From assembly GCF_020873875.1 (NCBI RefSeq), contig NZ_JAHWGU010000010.1, positions 186,001 to 250,000 on the forward strand: DNA of 64,000 nucleotides, in the 5' to 3' direction. Shown here piece by piece: positions 1 through 8,120 of this stretch (within the stretch, counting starts at the first letter, position 1; each line of letters opens with the position of its first letter). The translations under genes were made by a program, and so were the position numbers. Below the pieces are notes generated by a model. That model was given only the letters and a program-made list of their open reading frames with translations. It was not told where the DNA came from and did not search any database. The DNA is from Actinoplanes sp. DH11 (lineage in GTDB: Bacteria; Actinomycetota; Actinomycetes; Mycobacteriales; Micromonosporaceae).

Positions 1-2
1 GG

Positions 3-995
3 GACGCCGCCGACCACGACGAGGCCCTGCGGACCCTGATGGACCGGGTCGACCTGACCGGGCTGGCCGCGGTCGGGCACCGGGTGGTGCACGGCGGCGA
101 GCGGTTCACCTCGTCCACTGTCGTCGACGAGGACGTCCTCACCGCGATCGAGGAGCTCATCCCGCTCGCGCCGCTGCACAACCCGGGCGCGCTGACCGGC
201 CTGCGGGTGGCCCGCAAACTGCTGCCCGACGTGCCGCAGGTCGCCGTCTTCGACACCGCGTTCCACGCCACCATCCCGCCCGAGGGCGCGCTCTGGGCGA
301 TCGACCGGGAACTCGGACAGCGGTGGGGGCTGCGCCGCTACGGCTTTCACGGGACGTCGCACGCCTACGTGTCACGGGAGACGGCACGGGTGATCGGCAA
401 GCCGGTCGGCGAGGCGAACGTGATCACCCTGCACCTGGGCAACGGGGCGAGCGCGACAGCGGTACGGGGTGGACGCAGCGTGGCCACCTCGATGGGGATG
501 ACCCCGCTGCCGGGCCTGGTGATGGGCACCCGATCGGGTGACATCGACCCCAGCCTGATCTTCCACCTGCACCGGGTGGCCGGGCTCTCCCTCGACGAGA
601 TCGAGGACATGCTGACCCGCCGGTCCGGGTTGCTCGGGCTCTCCGGCGCCAACGACATGCGTACGGTCCTGGACCGCCGCGACGCCGACGCCGCGCTGGC
701 GTTCGACCTCTACTGCCGGCGGATCCGGGAGTACGTCGGTTCCTACCTGGCCGTGCTCGGCCGGGTCGACGCCATCACCTTCACCGCCGGGGTCGGCGAG
801 AACGCGCCACGGGTCCGGGAGCACACGCTCGCCGGGCTGGAGGCGCTCGGCATCATGGTCGACCCGGACCGCAACGCCCGCAACGACCTGGTCATCTCCC
901 CGGACGACGCACCGGTCACGGTCTGCGTGGTGCCCACCGAGGAGGAACTGGAAATCGCCGCGGAGGCCCGCCGCGCCGTCGCCGCCCTGTCCTAG
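3..995 (+). CDS. ackA: Acetate kinase, 5'-truncated by window edge
   Basis: Acetate kinase interconverts acetate + ATP and acetyl phosphate + ADP in the cytoplasm (Pta-AckA pathway). The reading frame is open to the left edge of the window, so the N-terminal phosphate-binding segment lies outside; about 330 codons remain. Visible family motifs in order are HRVVHGG, DTAFHATIP (catalytic Asp region), RYGFHGTSH, HLGNGAS, GTRSGDIDP and FTAGVGENAP near the C-terminus. An internal ATG at 39 exists but is not the start, because upstream codons read as normal acetate kinase. The last four codons and the TAG stop form part of a 24-bp tandem repeat. pta would be expected just upstream but cannot be seen. 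Confidence 0.95.
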   Translation, partial: DAADHDEALRTLMDRVDLTGLAAVGHRVVHGGERFTSSTVVDEDVLTAIEELIPLAPLHNPGALTGLRVARKLLPDVPQVAVFDTAFHATIPPEGALWAIDRELGQRWGLRRYGFHGTSHAYVSRETARVIGKPVGEANVITLHLGNGASATAVRGGRSVATSMGMTPLPGLVMGTRSGDIDPSLIFHLHRVAGLSLDEIEDMLTRRSGLLGLSGANDMRTVLDRRDADAALAFDLYCRRIREYVGSYLAVLGRVDAITFTAGVGENAPRVREHTLAGLEALGIMVDPDRNARNDLVISPDDAPVTVCVVPTEEELEIAAEARRAVAALS

Positions 996-1070
996 CGAAG
1001 CCGCGCCGCCCTGTCCTAGCGAAGCGGCGTCGCCCTGTTCCAGAGAGGCCGCGCCGCCCTGTCCTAGAGG
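981..1070. repeat. 24-bp tandem repeat covering the ackA stop codon
   Basis: About 3.7 units of 24 bp beginning at 981, 1005, 1029 and 1053, each starting gccgccctgt or a one-base variant. Unit 1 contains the final acetate kinase codons and its TAG stop; later units repeat that stop region in the intergenic space. The last unit reaches the stop codon of the convergent small gene at 1064. Read directly from the sequence. Confidence 0.9.
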
Positions 1071-1225
1071 GTCAGCCAGGCCACGAGGGCGAGCAGGACG
1101 ACGACCGCGACCACGCCGCCGATCACGAACGGGAGCTTGGACGGCGCCTCGGAATCCGATGTCGTCCGGGTGAAGGCCCGGAACGCCTCGGTGTTGCCGC
1201 TCGGGTCGACGCTGTTGTCAGGCAT
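1064..1225 (-). CDS. Small single-span membrane protein (53 aa)
   Basis: A 53-codon frame starting ATG at 1225. The first ~30 residues are polar (MPDNSVDPSG then a Thr/Ser/Glu-rich stretch); residues ~31-51 are a hydrophobic helix (LPFVIGGVVAVVVLLALVAW), so a tail-anchored or N-out single-pass membrane protein is predicted. It is convergent to ackA and its stop lies inside the ackA-derived 24-bp repeat. I do not recognise a family. The clean polar/hydrophobic layout with high-GC codon use supports a real gene, but it is short and function is unknown. Confidence 0.6.
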   Translation of the reverse strand: MPDNSVDPSGNTEAFRAFTRTTSDSEAPSKLPFVIGGVVAVVVLLALVAWLTL

Positions 1226-1274
1226 GCGCCGACCCTAGCGAAACCGGGCAAGATTGGCGAAGCGGGACACCTGA

Positions 1275-2225
1275 TCAGGCGAGGTGGTCCAGCACAACCT
1301 TGCCGAAGACGTCACCGGCGTGCAGTCGCGCGAACGCCTCGCCGGCCGCACCGAACCCGAACGTCGAGTCGATCACCGGACGGACCCGGCCGTCCGCGAC
1401 GAGCTGGAGCAACGCGGCGAGTTCGTCGGGCGTACCCATGCTGCTCCCCAAGATCTCCAGCTGCATCGCGAAGACCCGCCGCAGGTCCACCTCGGCCAGA
1501 TGCCCGGCCGTCGAGCCGCACACCACGATCCGGGCGCCCGGGGCCGCGCACTTCATCGAGTGGGCGAACGTGGGCGCGCCGACCGACTCGATAACCACGT
1601 CGACGCGTTCCGGCAGCCGGGCGCCGGGCTCCACGGCCGTCGCGCCGAGCTCGGTGATCCGCTCCCGTTTCGACGCTTCGCGGCTGGTCACGTACACCCT
1701 CTTGCCGAGGGCGACGCCCAGCGCAACCGCCGCCGTCGCGACCCCGCCCCCGGCGCCCTGCACCAGCACCGCGCCGGCTTCGGCGACCCGGCCCCGGGTG
1801 ACCAGCATGCGGTACGCGGTGAGCCAGGCCGTCGGCAGGCAGGCTGCCTCGGCGAACGACACCCCGGCCGGTTTCGGGATCAGGTTCTCCCGGGGCGCCG
1901 CGACCCGCTCGGCGATGGTGCCGGGGTGCCGTTCGGAGAAGAGCGAGAACCCCCGCGGGTCGGCCTTGTCCTCGACCACCGGGTAGATCACCACCTCGGC
2001 GCCGTCCGGGTCCACCCCGGCGGCGTCGCATCCGAGGATCATCGGCAACCGGTCCGCCGGCAGCCCCACCCCGCGCAGCGACCAGAGGTCGTGGTGATTG
2101 AGCGACGAGGCCCGGACCTCGATCGGCACCCAGCCGTCCGGCACGGGTCTCTCGGGCAGGTCACCGATGGTCAGCCCGCGCAGGGGCTCGTCCGGGTGCA
2201 GGGCGGAGGCATAGGCGGCACGCAT
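1275..2225 (-). CDS. Zinc-type alcohol dehydrogenase-like / quinone oxidoreductase (MDR family)
   Basis: Medium-chain dehydrogenase/reductase of 316 aa, probably a cytosolic NADPH-dependent oxidoreductase. An N-terminal GroES-like domain (residues ~1-130, including SSLNHHDLW and LGCDAAG) is followed by a Rossmann fold with the dinucleotide-binding motif QGAGGGVATAAV near residue 155. The structural-zinc four-cysteine loop is absent, as in quinone oxidoreductases. Length fits the family. The start is ATG 2225. It stands alone: the downstream neighbour is convergent and the upstream side is a 700-bp repeat-rich gap. Substrate cannot be deduced. Confidence 0.85.
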   Translation of the reverse strand: MRAAYASALHPDEPLRGLTIGDLPERPVPDGWVPIEVRASSLNHHDLWSLRGVGLPADRLPMILGCDAAGVDPDGAEVVIYPVVEDKADPRGFSLFSERHPGTIAERVAAPRENLIPKPAGVSFAEAACLPTAWLTAYRMLVTRGRVAEAGAVLVQGAGGGVATAAVALGVALGKRVYVTSREASKRERITELGATAVEPGARLPERVDVVIESVGAPTFAHSMKCAAPGARIVVCGSTAGHLAEVDLRRVFAMQLEILGSSMGTPDELAALLQLVADGRVRPVIDSTFGFGAAGEAFARLHAGDVFGKVVLDHLA

Positions 2226-2264
2226 CCACCGACCTTAACGGCGAATAAGTCACCCCGCGCCCCG

Positions 2265-2330
2265 CCCGCATCACCGCGCCGCAGCCGGCGTCACCGCGCC
2301 GCCGCCCGCATCACAGCGCCGCCGCCCGGG
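2265..2330. repeat. 20-bp tandem repeat, three units
   Basis: Units at 2265, 2285 and 2305 with period exactly 20 (variants of cccgcatcaccgcgccgccg). It lies just upstream of the oxidoreductase start and ~250 bp from a copy of the 75-bp palindromic element. No coding role seen; 2226-2959 holds no supported gene. Confidence 0.8.
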
Positions 2331-2579
2331 CGACCAGCGCCTCTCCAGCCGGGCGCGCAACCGACGCCTTCCCCTGCCGGGGTATCCCCATGGTCTTGTC
2401 AAGCAGGCGGTACGAGCTCTTCTGTCGGTTGCGCTGGTAGAGGTCGCGGAACATGGCGCGCCGGAGGTTGCTGCGGCGGCGGGCGAGGCGGAGGGACGGC
2501 GTGGTGTTGCTTGCCTTCCGCTCGGTTGCGGTCCCTGGACAAGGGGCTGCGGTCGGCTGCATTGGCTCCGCGCGGCGGT

Positions 2580-2654
2580 GTTGATCTGCTAGCGATGCGA
2601 AATCGCGGTTTCGACCCCATGATCACAGCGATTTCGTAGCGCTAGCAGATCAAC
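2580..2654. repeat. 75-bp palindromic element, copy 1 of 4
   Basis: Imperfect hairpin with arms starting GTTGATCTGCTAGCGATGCG and ending CGCTAGCAGATCAAC around a ~15-nt centre containing CATGATCAC. The right arm differs from the left at the GATGCG/GTAGCG position and near the loop. Exactly the same length (75 bp) and sequence plan recur at 10043, 23806 and 43599. Flanking CATCTCGACAGGG on the right resembles the flank of copy 3. Intergenic; tandem arrays lie on both sides. Confidence 0.95.
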
Positions 2655-2799
2655 ATCTCGACAGGGGCGGCACGTCCGGCGCCACTGGGCCCGGAACCGG
2701 GTAACGGGGGCAACCCCCGCTCCCCTGCCGCCTACGCGAAACCGCGCCGCCCTCGTCGTGGAGGAGCGGCGCGGTTGCGGTTGCTGTCGCTTTCGGTCG

Positions 2800-2965
2800 T
2801 CAGGCGGACTGCCCGACGTCAGCCGGCCGCGTCAGGTGGACTGCCCGACATCAGCCGGCCGCATCAGGCGGACTGCCCGACGCCAGCCGGCCGGATCAGG
2901 CGGACTGCCCGATGCCAGCCGGCCGGATCAGGCGGACTGCCCGACGCCAGCCGGCCGGGTCAGGC
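2800..2965. repeat. 32-bp tandem repeat derived from the malic enzyme 3' end
   Basis: Five full units at 2800, 2832, 2864, 2896 and 2928, period exactly 32, each starting tcaggcggactgcccga or a close variant. The sixth unit start at 2960 is the TCA (TGA on the minus strand) stop and last codons of the malic enzyme gene. There are no unique spacers between units, so this is not a CRISPR array. Confidence 0.92.
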
Positions 2966-4208
2966 GGTCTGCTTGACGTCGCCCGGGGCGGTGACGACCT
3001 GCGCCGGTGCCGGTGTCCGCCGGGCCACGCCGTCCTCGGCTGCCGCCGCGGCGACCGCGGCGGCCACCGCCGGGGCGACCCGCGGGTCCAACGGGGACGG
3101 CACGATCGCTTCCGGTCGCAGGTCGTCGGCGACGATCGCCGCGATCGCGTCGGCCGCGGCCACCTTCATCCGGTCGGTGATCGTGGTGGCCCGGACGTCG
3201 AGGGTGCCGCGGAAGATGCCCGGGAACGCCAGCACGTTGTTGATCTGGTTGGGGAAGTCGCTGCGGCCGGTCGCGACGATCGCCGCGTACCGGTGTGCGA
3301 CCGCCGGCGGCACCTCCGGCGTCGGGTTGGCCAGCGCGAAGATGATCGCGCCCGGCGCCATCCCGGCCAGAGCGGACTCCTCGATGGCGCCACCGGAGAC
3401 CCCGATCAGCACGTCGGCGCCGATCAGCGCCTCGGCGATCCCGCCGGTGCGCCCGGAGAAGTTCGTCGTGGCGGCGAGCCGCTCCTTGACCGGCCCGAGG
3501 TTCGGGCGGTCGGCGTGGATGATCCCGCGCGAGTCGCAGACGATCATATTGGCGCCCTCCACACCGGCCGCGATGAGCGTCTGTGTGATGGCGACACCTG
3601 CCGCGCCGGCACCGCTGATGACGACCCGCAGGTCGGCGAAGCGGCGGCCCAGCAGCTTGGCCGCGTTGCGCAGGGCGGCGAGCGTCACGACCGCGGTGCC
3701 GTGCTGGTCGTCGTGGAAGACCGGGATGTCGAGTTCGGCGTCGAGGCGGCGCTCGATCTCGAAGCAGCGCGGCGCGCTGATGTCCTCCAGGTTGATGCCG
3801 CCGAAGGACGGTGCCATCGCCTTGACGGCGGCGATGATGCCCTCGACGTCCTGCGTGTCGAGGCAGATCGGGATGGAGTCGACCCCACCGAACTGCTTGA
3901 ACAGCACCGACTTGCCCTCCATGACGGGCATCGCGGCCTTGGGGCCGATGTTGCCGAGGCCCAGCACGGCCGAGCCGTCGGTGATCACGGCGACGGTGTT
4001 GGCCGTCCAGGTGTAGTCGGGGTAGAGCGCCTCATCCTCGGCGATCGCCTCACAGACACGGGCGACACCCGGCGTGTAGGCGAGGGAGAGATCGTCCCGG
4101 CTGGACAGCGGGACGGTGGCGCTCATCGTCATCTTGCCCTGACGGTGCAGGTCGAAGACCGGATCGGCGGCCAGGGCAGGATCGAGCTCGAAACTGAAGA
4201 AAGACACG
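2960..4208 (-). CDS. NAD(P)-dependent malic enzyme (decarboxylating)
   Basis: Oxidative decarboxylation of malate to pyruvate in the cytoplasm, about 415 aa, the short bacterial form without a phosphotransacetylase-like tail. Motifs: SLAYTPGVARVC (active-site Tyr region), VITDGSAVLGLGNIG, MEGKSVLFKQFGGVD (catalytic Lys region), FHDDQHGTAVV (metal-binding acidic residues), the NAD-binding VISGAGAAGVAI, and IFALANPTPEV. The start is placed at GTG 4208 because GGAG at 4215-4218 sits 6 nt upstream; the frame extends further upstream to 4246 without a better site. The final codons seed the 32-bp tandem array beyond the stop. Cofactor preference is not determined. Confidence 0.92.
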
Positions 4209-4348
4209 GTGAACTCCACACGGCATCGGCGTTGATAACGTGGCACCTGACCACTACTGGTCGCGAGTATGCGCCAGGGTGGGGTGCGATGCGGGGATCA
4301 CCCGAGAAAGCGACCGCGGCGCGAGTGTGCGCCGGGGATCACAAGAGC

Positions 4349-4711
4349 CTAACTTAGCCGCCCTGGCCTGGGCCAGTAGCGAAATGTCACACGCCCGACG
4401 ACGTCCGCGACGCCATACTTCCGCGAGTCGTCGATGACTAACTCGTTGTCACCCTGGAGCCACCAGCCGCCGTCCTGCTCGCGGATCGCCCGTTTCACCA
4501 CCAGCAGATCGGGCCGGGAGCGGAACCGTGCCACCACGATGTCACCGGCCCGGATCCGGGCACCACGGCGCACCAGCAGCGCGTCTCCGGACCGCAGCAC
4601 CGGCACCATCGAGGGGCCGTGCACGAGCACTGCGAACAGCGGTAATTGCCATTTCAAGGCAGCAAGCCTCCGTCGCGTTCCCCCATGGGCGTAAGGGGTA
4701 CTGTCAATCAC
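4349..4711 (-). CDS. sodX: Ni-superoxide dismutase maturation protease, S26 signal-peptidase-like
   Basis: Small serine protease of the signal peptidase I (S26) family that removes the propeptide of Ni-SOD. The catalytic Ser sits in HGPSMVPVL (~residue 34 of the long form) and the general-base Lys in LLVVKRAI; GDNELVIDDSR is the third conserved box. It has no strong membrane anchor apart from a short hydrophobic start, as usual for SodX. It is divergent from sodN with 31 bp between the starts. Start is uncertain: GTG 4711 gives 120 aa but has no Shine-Dalgarno, whereas TTG 4657 has GGAGG at 4667-4671 (9 nt away) and gives ~102 aa, closer to the compact family members. Confidence 0.9.
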   Translation of the reverse strand: MIDSTPYAHGGTRRRLAALKWQLPLFAVLVHGPSMVPVLRSGDALLVRRGARIRAGDIVVARFRSRPDLLVVKRAIREQDGGWWLQGDNELVIDDSRKYGVADVVGRVTFRYWPRPGRLS

Positions 4712-4742
4712 GGATCATTGCAAACTCAATGGAGGAGTCCTG

Positions 4743-5147
4743 ATGCGACTTCCGCGTTTCCTCACCCCGCGCACCGTGGTCAGCGCGCACTGCGACCTGC
4801 CGTGCGGGGTCTACGACCCGGCGCAGGCCCGGATCGAGGCCGAGTCGATCAAGGCGATCGCCGAGAAGTACCAGGCCAACACCGATCCCGAGTTCCGCAC
4901 CCGGGCGATCCTGATCAAGGAGCAGCGCGCCGAGCTGGTCAAGCACCACCTGTGGGTGCTCTGGACCGACTACTTCAAGGCGCCGCACTTCGAGAAGTAC
5001 CCCAACCTGCACCAGCTCTTCAACGAGGCCACCAAGCTCGCCGGTGCCTCCGGCGCCAAGGGCTCGGTCGACCCGGCCGTCGCGGAGCAGCTGCTCGGCA
5101 AGATCGAGGAGATCTCCAAGATCTTCTGGGAGACCAAGCAGGCCTGA
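4743..5147 (+). CDS. sodN: Nickel superoxide dismutase
   Basis: Ni-SOD disproportionates superoxide. The precursor has a 15-residue propeptide (MRLPRFLTPRTVVSA) followed by the nickel hook HCDLPCGVYDPAQ; after cleavage His1, Cys2 and Cys6 bind Ni. Total 134 aa, the usual length. GGAGGAG at 4731-4737, 5 nt before ATG, fixes the start. The maturation protease sodX is divergent next door, so both probably share a regulatory region at 4712-4742. In streptomycetes sodN is nickel-regulated through Nur; no operator is proposed here. Confidence 0.97.
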   Translation: MRLPRFLTPRTVVSAHCDLPCGVYDPAQARIEAESIKAIAEKYQANTDPEFRTRAILIKEQRAELVKHHLWVLWTDYFKAPHFEKYPNLHQLFNEATKLAGASGAKGSVDPAVAEQLLGKIEEISKIFWETKQA

Positions 5148-5247
5148 GGCCCGCAGGAGGCCCGGCGGCGGGACGACCCGGCCGCCGGGCCTGCCTTCAC
5201 CCTCAGTGAGCGGCTAGAGTCTCCTCCATCAGGAGGAGGGGGTTCGG

Positions 5248-5655
5248 GTGACTCAGCTGATCCAGACAGAGCCGGACGTCGGCGACGACGTCGTACTACT
5301 GACCGTCCCCGCAGACGGTGGGTACCTCGGCGTCCTCCGAACGGCCACCGCCGGTCTCGCGGCCCGGCTGCACTTCGCCCTCGACGAGATCGAGGACCTG
5401 CGCATCGCCGTCGACGAGGCGTGCGCCATGCTGCTCGCGATCGCGACCCGCGGCGCCGAGCTGGAATGCCGCTTCGCGGTCACCGACGACGCGCTGACCG
5501 TCGAGGTCACGGTCGCCACCGTGCGCGGCGCCCGACTCCCGTCCGAGTCGTCCTTCGCGTGGAAGGTGCTGACCGCGCTGACCACGTCCGCCGAGGCCGA
5601 GGCCACCGGGCGGCACGCCACCATCCGGCTGCTGACGCGCCGGACCGAGTTCTAG
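5248..5655 (+). CDS. RsbW-like anti-sigma factor / serine kinase (HATPase)
   Basis: 135-aa GHKL ATPase domain protein. The N-box is EDLRIAVDEAC (residues ~50-60); the C-terminal part contains the short FAWKVLTALT segment and a final beta strand (ATIRLLTRRTEF). Family members bind a SigB/SigF-type sigma factor and phosphorylate an STAS antagonist. GTG 5248 follows an AGGAGGAGGGGG tract. No sigma gene is adjacent, so the partner is unknown; the STAS-ATPase fusion at 28000 is a possible relative in the same network. The stop is followed by a 38-bp tandem array. Confidence 0.85.
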   Translation: MTQLIQTEPDVGDDVVLLTVPADGGYLGVLRTATAGLAARLHFALDEIEDLRIAVDEACAMLLAIATRGAELECRFAVTDDALTVEVTVATVRGARLPSESSFAWKVLTALTTSAEAEATGRHATIRLLTRRTEF

Positions 5656-5664
5656 GCCCGGTCG

Positions 5665-5815
5665 GGAACGGCTCGGGAGGGCCGCTGACCACGGCCTTGC
5701 CGGAACGGTTCGGGACGCCGCTGATCACCGCCTTTGCCGGGAACGGTACGGGAGGCCGCTGACCACGGCCTTTGCCGGGAACGGCTCGGGAAGGCTTCGG
5801 TCAGCGTACGGTGCG
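5665..5815. repeat. 37-38-bp tandem repeat between convergent genes
   Basis: Units start ggaacgg at 5665, 5702, 5740 and 5778 (periods 37, 38, 38); each contains a version of gggaggccgctgaccacggc. The last unit runs into the 3' end of the GntR gene (its TGA at 5801-5803 lies in the unit), so the array again begins at a gene's stop region. Confidence 0.9.
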
Positions 5816-6493
5816 GGCTATGTAGTCGAGGTGTTCCGCCGCCGCCTTCGTGGCGCCCTCGGCGTCGCGTGCCAGCACGCAGCCCAGCAGTCGGCGGTGA
5901 TCGCCGTCGATCCGCCCCCAGTAGTCCTCGGGCAGGGAGCCGATCACCTCTTCCCCGTAGGAGGCCTGGTAGAGCGGGCTTCCCACCAGCTCGAACAGCG
6001 GATTTCCGGTGGCCTTGGACATCGCCCGGTGGAACGCCGCGTGCGCCGCCATCATCGTGTCGAAGTCGTCGATCGCCGGGTCGAAGAGCGCACCGCGCAG
6101 CTCCGTCAGGTGCCCGTCGGTGCGGCGGGTCGCGGCCAGGCCGGCCGCCGGCACCTCGAGCGCGCGCCGCAACTCCAGCAGGTCGGCGAACCCCACGTTC
6201 GCGGAGTGGGTGAGCAGCGCGAACCCGGTGGAGAGACCGTCGGCCAACTGCTCCGCGTCGGGATGCGACACGAAGCTGCCGCCGGTGACCCCGCGAGTCG
6301 TGACGATCAGGTGCTGACTGGCGAGAAGACGGAGCGCCTCCCGGACGGTGCTGCGGCTGACGCCGATCTTGACGCATAGTTCGGGCTCCGGTGGCAGACG
6401 CTCACCGGGCTGAAGGCGCCCTGAGGTGATCTCCGCTCGCAACTCGTCGGCGAGCTGCTGATAGGCGGGTGGACGCACCGCTGAGCCGGTCAC
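5801..6493 (-). CDS. FadR-type GntR family transcriptional regulator
   Basis: 230-aa DNA-binding repressor. An N-terminal winged helix (residues ~8-75) includes the recognition helix GVSRSTVREALRLLASQHL; the C-terminal all-helical FCD-type ligand domain (~95-225) carries the spaced His/Asp positions expected for metal/ligand binding (HAAFHRAM, DHRRLL). The GTG start at 6493 gives the normal N-terminus. There is no adjacent metabolic gene to suggest the effector; it is single and convergent with the RsbW-like gene. Confidence 0.9.
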   Translation of the reverse strand: MTGSAVRPPAYQQLADELRAEITSGRLQPGERLPPEPELCVKIGVSRSTVREALRLLASQHLIVTTRGVTGGSFVSHPDAEQLADGLSTGFALLTHSANVGFADLLELRRALEVPAAGLAATRRTDGHLTELRGALFDPAIDDFDTMMAAHAAFHRAMSKATGNPLFELVGSPLYQASYGEEVIGSLPEDYWGRIDGDHRRLLGCVLARDAEGATKAAAEHLDYIARTVR

Positions 6494-6531
6494 CCGTCCA
6501 GGTTAGGCCCTGATCGCCCGCCATATACCCG

Positions 6532-6927
6532 CTAATCGACGCCCAACGCTCGGCTGCTCGGCGGAACCAGGATCAGCACGGCGGTCACCAGAGCGAGCAG
6601 CAGCATCGCCAGGCCCAGCCAGAGCATGTCGATCTGGAGCAGGAAACCGCCGGTGGCCAGCAGGAACAGCTGCACCACGACGGCCGGCCCACGGGCGCGG
6701 ACGGCGCGGCGCCCCAGCCCGCGGGCGACGAAGAAGACGGCGACCGCGGCCAGGGCGGCCATCACGGTGAGCGAGGCGGCGACCGCCACGTCGATCTCAC
6801 TGCTCGTCAGATCAAGGACGATGAGGTACGCGGTGAGCACGGCGAGCGCGGCCGCCTGTACATAGAGCAGCCGAACCCCCCATTCGAGGGTCGCAGGTCC
6901 ATCGGTCAGGGGTTTCTCACCGGTCAC
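6532..6927 (-). CDS. Small four-helix membrane protein
   Basis: 131-aa protein starting GTG 6927 with a polar 20-residue head (VTGEKPLTDGPATLEWGV) and then four hydrophobic segments: roughly residues 21-42, 50-70, 80-100 and 103-122 (the last LGLAMLLLALVTAVLILVPP). The frame stays open further upstream but overlaps the divergent kinase gene there, so the internal GTG is preferred. It resembles the small integral membrane proteins common in actinobacteria; no function can be assigned. Confidence 0.7.
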   Translation of the reverse strand: MTGEKPLTDGPATLEWGVRLLYVQAAALAVLTAYLIVLDLTSSEIDVAVAASLTVMAALAAVAVFFVARGLGRRAVRARGPAVVVQLFLLATGGFLLQIDMLWLGLAMLLLALVTAVLILVPPSSRALGVD

Positions 6928-6979
6928 ACCTGCACCATACCGACAGCCGAGCGGGCTTCCGGCAGGTACAGTGCCGCCC

Positions 6980-7930
6980 ATGCGAGCGTTGCTGGTGGTC
7001 AACCCCCGGGCGACGACGACCAGTGAGCGCAGCCGCGAGGTCCTGGTCCGGGCGTTGCAGAGCGCGGTGGACCTGACGGTGCGATACACGGAACGGCGTG
7101 GCCACGCCACCCGGCTTGCCCGGGAGGCGGCCGAGAGCGGGGTCGACCTGGTCGTCACGCTGGGTGGTGACGGCACGGTGAACGAGGCGGTCAACGGCCT
7201 GCTCACCGCATCGACCGCGCTGGCCGAGCTGGCCGGCCCGCCGGCGTTGCGGCTGCCCGCGCTGGCCGTGGTGCCCGGCGGCTCGACGAACGTCTTCGCC
7301 CGCGCGCTCGGCATGCCGCGCGACTGGGTGGACGGCGCCGGGGTGATCCTCAACGGCATCCGGGACGGTCGGCATCGAGTGATCAATCTCGGTCGCGCCG
7401 ACGATCGGTACTTCACCTTCACCGCCGGCCTCGGCTGGGACGCCGCGACCATCCGCAGTGTGGAGCAGGCCCGTCTGCGCGGCCGCACGTCGACGCCGGG
7501 GCTCTACTTCCGGTCGATGGCCGGCCAATTCTTCACCGGACTGGACCGTAAGGACCCGCCGCTCGCGCTGGAACGCCCCGGCGAGGAGAGCGCCACCGGC
7601 CTCAGCACCGTGATCGTGCAGAACACCGCACCCTGGACCTACGTCGGCGACCGAGCCCTCGACCCGAACCCGGACGCATCGTTCGATCTGGGCCTCGACG
7701 TGATGGCGTTGCACCGCCTCAACCTGCCCGCCACCACGCGGACCGTGACACAACTCGCGTGGCGTTCCGGTGATCTTCGAGGTAAACAAGTATTACGGCT
7801 GCATGACATCGCCGAGTTCACCGTGGTCGCGTCCCGGCCTCAGGCATTCCAGCTGGACGGCGACTACCTCGGGGAGCGACAGAAAGTGCACTTCGTGTCC
7901 GTCCCGTCGGCTCTGCGTGTGATCTGCTGA
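6980..7930 (+). CDS. Diacylglycerol/sphingosine kinase family lipid kinase
   Basis: 316-aa DAGK-catalytic-domain protein that would phosphorylate a diacylglycerol-type lipid at the membrane surface. Motifs: LLVVNPRA at the N-terminus, the nucleotide-binding VVTLGGDGTVNEAVNGL (~residues 62-78), VVPGGSTNVFARALG, and a beta-sandwich C-terminal domain (QAFQLDGDYLGE). ATG 6980 is preferred over GTG 6971 because family members start at the LLVVNPRA strand. A TACAGT -10 box at 6967-6972 ends 7 nt before the ATG, suggesting a leaderless transcript. It lies beside whiB1, as I recall for other actinobacteria. Confidence 0.88.
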   Translation: MRALLVVNPRATTTSERSREVLVRALQSAVDLTVRYTERRGHATRLAREAAESGVDLVVTLGGDGTVNEAVNGLLTASTALAELAGPPALRLPALAVVPGGSTNVFARALGMPRDWVDGAGVILNGIRDGRHRVINLGRADDRYFTFTAGLGWDAATIRSVEQARLRGRTSTPGLYFRSMAGQFFTGLDRKDPPLALERPGEESATGLSTVIVQNTAPWTYVGDRALDPNPDASFDLGLDVMALHRLNLPATTRTVTQLAWRSGDLRGKQVLRLHDIAEFTVVASRPQAFQLDGDYLGERQKVHFVSVPSALRVIC

Positions 7931-8120
7931 CAACGGGGTACGTGAACCCGGTAGGTGCTCACGATCCGTTACAGAAACACGGTCAAAAGGTCGGCGAAGT
8001 GGCCAGGACCGTACTACATTGATGGGAGCGTTCGTCATCCGGCGTCGGCAGTAGCGGCCGAACCGGACATAAGGGTACGTGAGCCAGCTCACCCGCCGGG
8101 AGAAACTTCCAGCGCTACCC

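Noticed and set aside
2800..2960. CRISPR-like array of 32-bp units (also 9694-9945)
   Set aside because: Units are directly adjacent with no unique spacers, one unit is the end of a coding gene, and no cas gene is present.
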